This document shows, one piece after another, positions 51,901 through 58,992 of a DNA stretch of 64,000 nt. The notes below the pieces were generated by a model. The model was not told the origin of the DNA. It made no database searches and saw only the letters and a program-made list of their open reading frames with translations. The translations under genes were made by a program, and so were the position numbers. Within the stretch, counting starts at the first letter, position 1. The number at the start of each line of letters is the position of its first letter. Origin of the DNA: Ignavibacteria bacterium (lineage in GTDB: Bacteria > Bacteroidota > Ignavibacteria > Tepidaquicellales > Tepidaquicellaceae); assembly GCA_019187405.1 (NCBI GenBank), contig JABAQZ010000008.1, forward strand, positions 62,001-126,000. The letters are read 5' to 3'.

Positions 51901-53240
51901 GTAGTGGAAGATACAAGTATCCCTCTGACTTCTTCATTTGTCAAAGCAGGATTTAGAGAAAGAAGCATTGCTGCAACTCCGCTGACAATAGGAGCAGCAA
52001 AAGAGGTTCCGTTAATTTTATCATAATCGTTGTTATATTGCGAACTGCCTTTGCCGACTCTCATGGTCGTAAGATTTTGAAGTCCGGGAGCAAATATGTC
52101 CACTGTTTCTCCATAAGAAGAGAAACTCGTTTTGGCATCATTTAGATCTGATGCGCCGACCGAAATAACTTCATCATAAGCAGATGGATAATGCAGCCTG
52201 TCTCTGCCGTCATTTCCGGCAGAACATATTATGGTTACATTCTGCGAATAAGCAAACTTAATTACATCTCTGAGCAGATTACTGAAAACATAATCACCGA
52301 AACTGCAATTTAAAACTCTCACGCCGTTTGAAATTCCATACAGTATAGCATTTGCAACGTCATCTTCTTCGCCGTATCCTTCAGCATCAAATGCTCTCAT
52401 AACTAATACCTTACAGCCCGGCGCAACTGATGCAATGCCGGCATTATTATTCATTGAAGCATTGATTATACCGGTTACTGCTGTGCCGTGTGAATTTTTA
52501 TTATCATCTGAAGGATCATTATCGGGTGTTAGATAATCTCCTCTTCGCGGATCTCCTGTCAATGGTTCATCGGTAAAATCCCAGCCGCGGTAATCATCTA
52601 TGAATCCGTTATTGTCATCATCTATGCCGTTGCTTTCTTTACCGTTACCATATTCTCCGTAATTTATTTTGAAGCTTGTTTGAAGGTCAGGGTGAAGAAA
52701 GTCAAGTCCGGTGTCAATGACTCCAATAATCACTGAAGAATCTCCAGTTGTAATATCCCAAGCGTTGTTAATTCCAATATGAGATAGATAAGATTGGGAA
52801 GCGTAAAGCGGATCGTTTGGATTAAATGCTGCGTCTTCAGTGTTTTCCAGTTTTAGAGAATTATTAGGCTGGATATATTCAATGTATTCGTTTTTGCCGG
52901 CAAGAGATATTAACCGGCTGAGTTTGGACTCTTCTATGCTGATGATAAAAATTCTGTCAAGACCCGAAGATTTAAACTCCGAATTTCCCGTAAAATGTTT
53001 ACTGGATTTCTCAAAAATGCCAGAAGAATTTTTAATGTTCATCGATCGGCAGAGAGTCGAAATGCTGCTATTTCCTGCATCCGGTGAAGATCGTTTAAAA
53101 TTTTCTAATACTGATCCGGGAGTATTTTTTTTAAATTTAACGATGACATGCTTTGATTGAGTAAATGCGTCTGCTCCCGTCAATAAAAAAAATGTAATTA
53201 TTACTGATTTAAAAATAATTGATGCTGAATTGGGATTCAT
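48921..53240 (-). CDS. Secreted S8 subtilisin-like protease with FG-GAP repeats and T9SS C-terminal domain
   Basis: 1439 residues. A signal peptide is followed by an inhibitor-I9-like propeptide region and the S8 domain with triad Asp ~176 (VIDTGLDF), His ~251 (NSHGTAVTG) and Ser ~413 (GTSFAAPIVSG). After a beta-rich region come seven FG-GAP/VCBS-like calcium repeats (DVNGNGKNDLL, DVNGNGKSDML, DTDNDGKKEIL, DFNSDGKKEIV, DFNGDGKQDFA, DIDSDGKSEVL, DFDGNGTKEIG), a fibronectin-III-like domain and a C-terminal Por-type sorting domain (YVYPNPYS to TGKFAVIK). It is probably exported by the type IX system to the surface. Its ATG is one base after the M1 peptidase stop. Confidence 0.92.
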   Translation of the reverse strand: MNPNSASIIFKSVIITFFLLTGADAFTQSKHVIVKFKKNTPGSVLENFKRSSPDAGNSSISTLCRSMNIKNSSGIFEKSSKHFTGNSEFKSSGLDRIFIISIEESKLSRLISLAGKNEYIEYIQPNNSLKLENTEDAAFNPNDPLYASQSYLSHIGINNAWDITTGDSSVIIGVIDTGLDFLHPDLQTSFKINYGEYGNGKESNGIDDDNNGFIDDYRGWDFTDEPLTGDPRRGDYLTPDNDPSDDNKNSHGTAVTGIINASMNNNAGIASVAPGCKVLVMRAFDAEGYGEEDDVANAILYGISNGVRVLNCSFGDYVFSNLLRDVIKFAYSQNVTIICSAGNDGRDRLHYPSAYDEVISVGASDLNDAKTSFSSYGETVDIFAPGLQNLTTMRVGKGSSQYNNDYDKINGTSFAAPIVSGVAAMLLSLNPALTNEEVRGILVSSTTLMQNQNSWNHLNASGRINALNALQNFQNPSIVRIHSPFQDYSFDKNIINFVISAASPLFLSYSLFYGIGEKPSEWIPLIQNRTSQALEDSSYNWNASGLEDTSVTLRLAINSNSGRTIEHRMIIFKDQNPPEITDVAFGNLIDKNSYSQLILFATNKRTLGKIYYKRKSVSEPYQYILADLGTPNIGFVADAHFGLLSGNELTANQEYEFYIEAVSLNGKTAVLNDTAFHFYIQNPINTYGYNAKNYSLSYSQFSKTVFDVNGNGKNDLLINDIKNNLKLNIYEFSNGEFIKISNDNWSDFKIARDISDVNGNGKSDMLLSKERNGFLYEASAVNSMPDQLIWSDSTEGNFWSGRIADTDNDGKKEILGFGISGLRILENSGGNNFNEISLLHYYGYDSTANSQNILVDDFNSDGKKEIVFSNLYYETPSSPLPKIALSVYTNISDNNFQRIYLDTIDRFIKGDNIVSGDFNGDGKQDFALGVVSKDGDLIQYYSLYAYTFTVGNTVELLDVTDIYNYKSYTETSTLSADIDSDGKSEVLVNTGTLFYVLKYSTSDRRFIPDYFKQGINSFNQLAFDFDGNGTKEIGLNTVDDTLLFFEKNTAFTGPSTPLNIKAYSTDSNEIKITFEPVAGADIYRIYKSDTTINFALTDSVNGNTFSDMNVVNRKNYYYKISAVDNENPVRESILSDIQSAYCHNKSKLISAVFENDGFLTLRFSERLPSTIPNLNLFTVNNKDASLKNAAIKNNFEYLLSFENKFVSGSYSVKTNGLTDYYNSPVDTNSAVFTVTAADSGKFYISRLSLSDKFRLKVEFNLEADSVTVLNTGNYKFEPFGLSITKVSLDNADHKIIYLDLENRSVIGATGKNYLLKAENIYSSDGIKIVTGAGSSFGLIFNSENLDNMYVYPNPYSINSNQDYITFANITRDAEIDIFDLTGKYLVTIKETNGNGGVEWDLKDENGNKVNTGIYIYKANGKNSSGTNVDEKTGKFAVIK

Positions 53241-53241
53241 C

Positions 53242-55011
53242 TTATTGTTTTTCGGAATTAATGTTTTCTGATTTAGTAATACTTTTTAAAATGAGGTAGT
53301 CAGGGTCAATAATAATATCGACAGGTTTGCTTTTAAAGTTTTGGATGAATTCTTGTTCTCTTTTATTGTTAATAAAGGTAGATTCTTCGTTCCCTGTTTC
53401 TGTAACAATTTTGATCTTCACAGGCATGACATAAACATCTATATCTCCTGATTGTATTTGCTTTAAATTCAATTTAAAGTTATAAAGTTCACCATCGGTA
53501 CTGTTTTTTATTTTATCGGCTGTCCAGGAATATACATATTCCGGTCTGTCTTTTCCTTTATAAATCCACTGATCAAAGAAATATCTAAGATCCTGTCCGG
53601 AGACTTCATTGCATATTTCCAAGAAATCACCAGTGCTTGCCGATTTATATTTATACTTTTCGAAATAATTCCGGAGTATTTGAAAGAAAGCGCTGTCACC
53701 TACTGTTCCGCGCAGCATGTGCAGACACCAGCATCCTTTTTTGTAAACAGTCGAACTAAATAGAAATCCTTCCGGGTCATATACAGTACCGTTAAAAAAA
53801 CCATAATCTTGTTTTTTCAAATACTGTGTATAAGCCTCCTTCCCGTTTATATTCTCTATCCACAACGCTTCGCCATAAGTTGCAAATCCTTCATTAAGCC
53901 ATATATCTTTCCATGATTGAGGAGAAACTGCATCTCCAAACCACTGGTGAACAAGCTCATGCACAACTATATCTTCGTATCTGCCATCGCCTTTAACAAG
54001 CGTATATCCCATGCTTGAAATTGTCTGATGCTCCATTGCGCCTCCCGTCCAGCCAAACATTGCCATTCCGTATTTCTCGTCGATAAAGGGATATTCGCCG
54101 AACTTTTCCGAAAAGTATTTTATCATTGCAACAGTATTTCCCCAATCGGTCTTTGATTTTTCCGTATAAGAAGGGTAAGTATAATAATCCACCGGCATGG
54201 TCTTGCTGCCGTCGAGTGAAGTGTAAGTTTCGGAACGGTAATCATATTTTGCAGCGCAAATGGAAACAAGATAAGTGGTTATCGGATAAGAAGATTTCCA
54301 GTGAAAAGTTTTTTGTTCGTCAGGTTCATCCGTAATTTCCTGCAGAAGACCGTTTGAAACTGCGGTTAATTTTGATGGAACGGTAATGAAGATTTCTGCC
54401 AGAGCTTTATCAGATGGAGTATCCTTGCATGGCCACCATGTGCTTGCATATTCCGGTTCGCTCAACGTATAAACCGCCGGTTCACCATCAAATGTCTTAA
54501 AACCGAATGAATCAAATCCTTTTTTAATTGGCTTGCCCTCGTATCCAATTTCAATTTCATAAGCATCGGCATCAGTCTGCATTTGCCCGGTGAAAATTAT
54601 CAGATAATTATTTTTCCTTTCATAATTTATATCCGAGTTTTTAAACTTTACGTAATTTACTTTCATATCCTCCGATAAATTAACATATACCTTGTTCAGT
54701 GTATCGGACAAATTAATAAAATTCATCTTTACAATTCCTGAAATGTATTTTTCAGTAAAGTCAATTTTGATTTTGATCGAATAACTTTGAACGTCATATA
54801 AATTCTGATACAATTTTTCTGGGGAGCTTTCCTCAATTACGTCATGTCTGTATCTTAATTCATAAAATTTATCGGAAAGTCTATTAATTATTTTATCCGG
54901 ATTTCCTTCTTTGAGTGTGTAGTTATAAATTTCATTTCCCAGTATGCCCCAGTAAACTGCTGCAGTAATGAGAACAGAGAAAATTAAAATCATAAGTTTG
55001 TATCTTTTCAT
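53242..55011 (-). CDS. M1 family zinc aminopeptidase, membrane-anchored
   Basis: About 589 residues from the ATG at 55011 (a TTG four codons earlier is possible). An N-terminal hydrophobic signal-anchor is followed by the M1 beta domain. The catalytic core has HELVHQWFGDAV (HExxH near 351-355 in this numbering) and NEGFATY with the third zinc ligand Glu about 19 residues later. The exopeptidase motif reads GGAMEHQT where classic enzymes have GAMEN. It cleaves N-terminal residues of peptides in the periplasm or at the surface, and probably works with the S8 protease whose gene starts one base later. Confidence 0.93.
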   Translation of the reverse strand: MKRYKLMILIFSVLITAAVYWGILGNEIYNYTLKEGNPDKIINRLSDKFYELRYRHDVIEESSPEKLYQNLYDVQSYSIKIKIDFTEKYISGIVKMNFINLSDTLNKVYVNLSEDMKVNYVKFKNSDINYERKNNYLIIFTGQMQTDADAYEIEIGYEGKPIKKGFDSFGFKTFDGEPAVYTLSEPEYASTWWPCKDTPSDKALAEIFITVPSKLTAVSNGLLQEITDEPDEQKTFHWKSSYPITTYLVSICAAKYDYRSETYTSLDGSKTMPVDYYTYPSYTEKSKTDWGNTVAMIKYFSEKFGEYPFIDEKYGMAMFGWTGGAMEHQTISSMGYTLVKGDGRYEDIVVHELVHQWFGDAVSPQSWKDIWLNEGFATYGEALWIENINGKEAYTQYLKKQDYGFFNGTVYDPEGFLFSSTVYKKGCWCLHMLRGTVGDSAFFQILRNYFEKYKYKSASTGDFLEICNEVSGQDLRYFFDQWIYKGKDRPEYVYSWTADKIKNSTDGELYNFKLNLKQIQSGDIDVYVMPVKIKIVTETGNEESTFINNKREQEFIQNFKSKPVDIIIDPDYLILKSITKSENINSEKQ

Positions 55012-55150
55012 TATAGGTTTCAAAAATCAGAAAAGCCAATGATTGATTTTAGTTTAGTGTAAAATGGAAAACTTATTCATAGGATTTTCTATCTCAATAT
55101 TTAAATTATTTTCATAAATTAATACATATTAAAAAATTCTCAGCAAGCAA

Positions 55151-55870
55151 ATGAAGAAAATTATAAAAGCAACTCTGCCCTTTTTGTTTATACTGATGCT
55201 GACATTCAGTTCATGCATATCTTTTAAAAGAGATATTGTATTAAACAAGGACGGCTCCGGAACGGAGCATCTTGTAATTACATTTGAAAAATTGTTTTAT
55301 GAAATGATATCTTCGATGACAGCATTCATGGATCCGTCGAGGAAAGAAGGTTTTCTTGATTCATTATATAATGATGAAATCTTCATGAAGGAAAATCTTG
55401 ATAAATATGATTCCATACCGGGATTTAAACTGCTTGAATTTTCTTCGGTAACAAATCAGGATTCTTCAAAGAGTTTTACTTTTAAATATGAATTTGACAG
55501 CGTTTACAAAATTGGTAAATCCATATCAGCCGTGAAAGCTCAGGACAACAAGCTGCCCGATGCCTCAATATCGTTTGATAAATCGGATTTGGGAAATATC
55601 AAATTCAGATTTGAATATATAAATAAATTGTATCAGGATACAAATGTAATGGATACCAATGAAACAACAGACTCGCTTACGGCTGAAATGATGAAAGGAA
55701 TGGCTGAGATGTTTGAAGGGGGCAAAATGGAAATTGCAATTGAATTTCCTTATGACATTGTCAGCTCAAATGCGGATTCTACTTCAGGGAGAAAACTATT
55801 CTGGAATTCATCGATGAAGAACCTGATAATGAATGAAGAGATTTTGCTCGAAGCAGTAATGAAAGAGTGA
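55151..55870 (+). CDS. Hypothetical lipoprotein
   Basis: 239 residues, not assigned to a family. The lipoprotein signal ends in FSSC (Cys near 22). The mature part begins ISFKRDIVLNKDGSGTEHLVITFEK, a pattern resembling LppM-type domains (a strand, then GSG, then a strand). A middle region contains many Asp/Ser/Thr and Met-rich helices (TAEMMKGMAEMFEGGKMEIAIEF). Divergent from the M1 peptidase gene and convergent with panB. No function can be given. Confidence 0.7.
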   Translation: MKKIIKATLPFLFILMLTFSSCISFKRDIVLNKDGSGTEHLVITFEKLFYEMISSMTAFMDPSRKEGFLDSLYNDEIFMKENLDKYDSIPGFKLLEFSSVTNQDSSKSFTFKYEFDSVYKIGKSISAVKAQDNKLPDASISFDKSDLGNIKFRFEYINKLYQDTNVMDTNETTDSLTAEMMKGMAEMFEGGKMEIAIEFPYDIVSSNADSTSGRKLFWNSSMKNLIMNEEILLEAVMKE

Positions 55871-55892
55871 AGCTGAGTTTTAAAAAAAATTT

Positions 55893-56711
55893 TTAATAAC
55901 TTTCGTCTTTTGTCGGGAATTTTTTTTCTTTAACATCCTTAATATATTTTTTGAAAGCTTCTTTGGTCTCAGCAGCGAGATTGGCATAATGCCGCACGAA
56001 TCTCGGTTTGAAATCTTCCACTAAACCCAGCATGTCATGTGTAACAAGCACCTGTCCGTCGCAGTCGGGTCCTGCGCCTATACCTATGGTCGGTATTTTC
56101 AGCGCTCTGGAAATTTTCGTACCGAGTTTTGCCGGAATTTTTTCAAGGACAATGGCAAAACATCCTGACTTTTCGAGAAGAAGCGAATCCTTGAAAATTT
56201 TTTCGGCTTCCTCTTTATCGGTACCTCTTGTCTTGTAACTTCCGAATTTGTTTATCGACTGAGGAGTAAGTCCGAGATGACCCATAACGGGAATCCCTAT
56301 TTCTACTACACGGCGGACAGTTTCGGCAATGTAATCGCCGCCTTCCATTTTCACAGCATCACATCCTGTTTCTTTCATCATTCTTCCGCAGTTTGTTATT
56401 GCTTCTTTCACTCCGACCTGATAACTCATGAAAGTCATGTCCGCAACAACTATTGCATTTTTCACAGCGCGCTTTACAATTTTGGTATGATATATCATCT
56501 CTTCAAGAGAAACGGGAAGAGTAGTTTCATTCCCCTGAATTACATTTCCCAATGAATCACCGACAAGAATCACCTCAATTCCTGATGCATCGAGAAATTT
56601 TGCTGTGAGAAAATCATACGCTGTAAGCATGGTGATCTTTTCGCCTTTCTGCTTCAAGGCATAAAGAACTTTTGTGGTTACATGCTTTAATGATTCTTTC
56701 TTTTCTGTCAT
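55893..56711 (-). CDS. panB: 3-methyl-2-oxobutanoate hydroxymethyltransferase
   Basis: 272-residue enzyme of pantothenate (coenzyme A) synthesis, making ketopantoate from ketoisovalerate and methylene-tetrahydrofolate. ITMLTAYDFLTAKFLDASGIEVILVGDSLGNV, MTFMSYQVGVKEAITNCGRMMKETGCDAVKMEGG, GHLGLTPQSINKFGSYKTRG and IGIGAGPDCDGQVLVTHDMLG are all diagnostic. It lies 9 bases after lpxA on the same strand. Confidence 0.96.
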   Translation of the reverse strand: MTEKKESLKHVTTKVLYALKQKGEKITMLTAYDFLTAKFLDASGIEVILVGDSLGNVIQGNETTLPVSLEEMIYHTKIVKRAVKNAIVVADMTFMSYQVGVKEAITNCGRMMKETGCDAVKMEGGDYIAETVRRVVEIGIPVMGHLGLTPQSINKFGSYKTRGTDKEEAEKIFKDSLLLEKSGCFAIVLEKIPAKLGTKISRALKIPTIGIGAGPDCDGQVLVTHDMLGLVEDFKPRFVRHYANLAAETKEAFKKYIKDVKEKKFPTKDESY

Positions 56712-56720
56712 AAATAAAAT

Positions 56721-57485
56721 TTAACCTTTAACCAATCCTCTTTTGCTTTCAGCAATGAATTTGAGAATAATTTTAACTTCATCGGAGATGCTGCCTGATT
56801 CGTTGATTTTTTTTACGGCGTCGCTTACATTGTAACCGGAATAGTAAATGATATCGTATGCAGTTTTTATATCAGATATCTGCTTGTTTGTAAAGCCTCT
56901 TCTTCTCAATCCTACAGTATTTATTCCTTCAAACTTCAGCGGTGAATTTCCGGCAAGAGCATAAGGCGGAACGTCTTTTACGGTTCGGAATCCTCCGCCA
57001 ATCATAACATGAATTCCGATTTTTGTAAACTGATGTATTGGGACTATGCCTCCGATGATCGCCCAGTCTCCTATTTCTACATGCCCTCCCATTTGAACTG
57101 AATTAGCAATAATTACATTATTGCCGATATGACAATCATGCGCAATATGTGTATAAGCCATGATGAAGCAATTTTTTCCCAGAGAAGATTTTCCGCTTTC
57201 TTTAGTCCCCCTGTTCAAAGTAGCGTACTCTCTTATTACCGTTCCCTCGCCGATTTCAAATACCGTATCTTCTCCGCTGAACTTGAGGTCCTGTGGAACG
57301 GTAGATACAACTGCTCCGTGATGTATCTTTACATTGTCGGCAATCCTCGCGCCGTTTGCAATGTAAACATTAGAGCCGATTTCAACATTATTGCCGATTA
57401 CAACATCATCTTCTATTATTGTGAAGTCCTTTACAGAAACATTATTTCCTATTTTTGCTTTTTTACTTATGGAATAATTTGGCAT
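56721..57485 (-). CDS. lpxA: Acyl-ACP--UDP-N-acetylglucosamine O-acyltransferase
   Basis: 254-residue cytoplasmic enzyme for the first step of lipid A synthesis. Left-handed beta-helix hexapeptide repeats run through about residues 10-185. VPQDLKF is diagnostic, and AYTHIAHDCHIGNN contains the catalytic His (about 116, equivalent to E. coli His125). The C-terminal helical domain follows (RRRGFTNKQISDIKTAYDIIYYSG). Its presence supports a lipid A-containing outer membrane. It shares a minus-strand unit with panB and the upstream glycosyltransferase. Confidence 0.96.
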   Translation of the reverse strand: MPNYSISKKAKIGNNVSVKDFTIIEDDVVIGNNVEIGSNVYIANGARIADNVKIHHGAVVSTVPQDLKFSGEDTVFEIGEGTVIREYATLNRGTKESGKSSLGKNCFIMAYTHIAHDCHIGNNVIIANSVQMGGHVEIGDWAIIGGIVPIHQFTKIGIHVMIGGGFRTVKDVPPYALAGNSPLKFEGINTVGLRRRGFTNKQISDIKTAYDIIYYSGYNVSDAVKKINESGSISDEVKIILKFIAESKRGLVKG

Positions 57486-57511
57486 TTGTAAAATAAATAT
57501 TTGTGATTCAT

Positions 57512-58603
57512 TCAGAAGGTTGATTCGACTAACACATCATCATCTTTGATGCTGGATTTTGTTATCATTTCGGCAATCAGCCCGAGTGAAATAAACTGAA
57601 CTCCGATTATAATGAAAAATATTCCTACCAGAAATAACGGCCTGTCACTTAATGGTTTACCCTCGGTAAATTTAAGAATAGTAAGGTAAATTGAAATTAA
57701 AAATCCGATGGCAGAAGATACAATGCCGATACTTCCAAAAAAATGCAATGGTCGTTTCATGTATTTATTTGTAAATACCACCGTGAGCAGATCGAGAAAT
57801 CCGTTTATGAATCTGCTTGATCCGAATTTTGTCTTTCCGTATTTCCTCGCATGGTGCTTGACGGGTTTTTCAGTAACTTTAAATCCAGATAGATATGCCA
57901 GCGCCGGAATGTATCTGTGCATTTCTCCGTAAATTTTTAAAGACTTAACTACATCTCTTTTGTATCCTTTTAAACCGCAGTTAAAATCATGGAGTTTTAT
58001 TCCCGAAAGCTTTGATGTTACAAAATTAAAAAGTTTTGAAGTATGCTTTTTGATAAAAGGGTCATATCTGATTTTCTTCCATCCGGATACAAGGTCATAT
58101 CCGGAATTTAAAACTTTGATCAACTCCGGTATTTCAACCGGATCATCCTGCAGATCAGCATCCATAGTTATGATGAAACTTCCACGCGCTGCTTTAAATC
58201 CTTTTGACAAAGCTGCCGATTTTCCGTAATTGCGTCTTAATCTTATGCAGTGAAATTTATTATTTCTTCTGTTGATTGATCTTAAAACCGAATATGAATT
58301 ATCAGTACTGCCGTCATCAATGAAAATCACTTCATAGTTGCAGTTTAGCGATTCAAGTACTTTTTCCAATGATAAACTTAGTTCATTCAGAGATTCGTCC
58401 TCATTTAAAAGAGGAATTACTACCGATACCGTCTGATTTGACTGAACAATTCTGTCTTTGACGGGAATTTCCCTTTGAGGCATCTTAACGGGAGGAACAT
58501 TTGGTTTTTGCTGAATTTGCCCGGTCTCGGCAACTTCAGTTCTTGCGGATTGATTTGTGTTTTTTCTCTTTCTATGATAATATTTTTTTCTAATGTGATG
58601 CAA
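57512..58603 (-). CDS. GT2 glycosyltransferase, polyprenyl-phosphate type, with basic N-terminal extension
   Basis: 363 residues. The GT-A domain has VSVVIPLLNEDESL, VIFIDDGSTDNSY, the metal-binding MDADLQDDPVEIPEL and NCGLKGYKRDVV. Two C-terminal helices (about 275-345) are typical of GtrB/ArnC/DPM1-like enzymes, which load a sugar onto a polyprenyl phosphate. The start used is TTG at 58603. About 57 residues precede the catalytic domain and are unusual: basic (HHIRKKYYHRKRKN) and rich in Q, P and T. An ATG at residue 41 would remove most of this. The donor sugar is unknown. Confidence 0.88.
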   Translation of the reverse strand: MHHIRKKYYHRKRKNTNQSARTEVAETGQIQQKPNVPPVKMPQREIPVKDRIVQSNQTVSVVIPLLNEDESLNELSLSLEKVLESLNCNYEVIFIDDGSTDNSYSVLRSINRRNNKFHCIRLRRNYGKSAALSKGFKAARGSFIITMDADLQDDPVEIPELIKVLNSGYDLVSGWKKIRYDPFIKKHTSKLFNFVTSKLSGIKLHDFNCGLKGYKRDVVKSLKIYGEMHRYIPALAYLSGFKVTEKPVKHHARKYGKTKFGSSRFINGFLDLLTVVFTNKYMKRPLHFFGSIGIVSSAIGFLISIYLTILKFTEGKPLSDRPLFLVGIFFIIIGVQFISLGLIAEMITKSSIKDDDVLVESTF

Positions 58604-58992
58604 ATTGCCCTAATAGTAAAAATTTTCAATCAAACTAACTTTTATGAGTTATAAAATCAATTTACAAAACATAATTCGGGATTGTCAAATATTAAAGTAA
58701 CCGTAAGATTTGTTAAAAACACATAATGCTAATGAATAAATCCAAAGCTGATTTCTAAATCTAAATTGTAATTTTGATAATTTAGATTTATTTTTGATTA
58801 AAACTAAAGAGTGTATTTTGAAATTAATTTTTAAAATTTTTGGATTTTATTCTGAAACTTACCTCGGCAGCTTAAATATATTTCTTTCATTAAAAAGGAT
58901 GTAATCTGAACATTAATACTCTTCAGGATTCAGCTTCACAAAATCATTCTGTAAAAAACAAGTCCGATAAGAAATATCTGGCGTTACTATGC
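58604..58992. other. AT-rich region between the glycosyltransferase and kup
   Basis: About 390 bases before the conventional kup ATG. It contains a good promoter (58766-58796) and an AAGGA with downstream CTG/ATT codons in frame with kup (58894-58914). Apart from those I see no gene, tRNA or repeat. Confidence 0.6.
58766..58796 (+). promoter_or_regulatory. Promoter of kup (TTG-N20-TATTTTTG)
   Basis: TTG at 58766-58768 is followed after exactly 20 bases by TATTTTTG at 58789-58796. The transcript would have a leader of about 100 bases before the AAGGA site. Confidence 0.65.
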
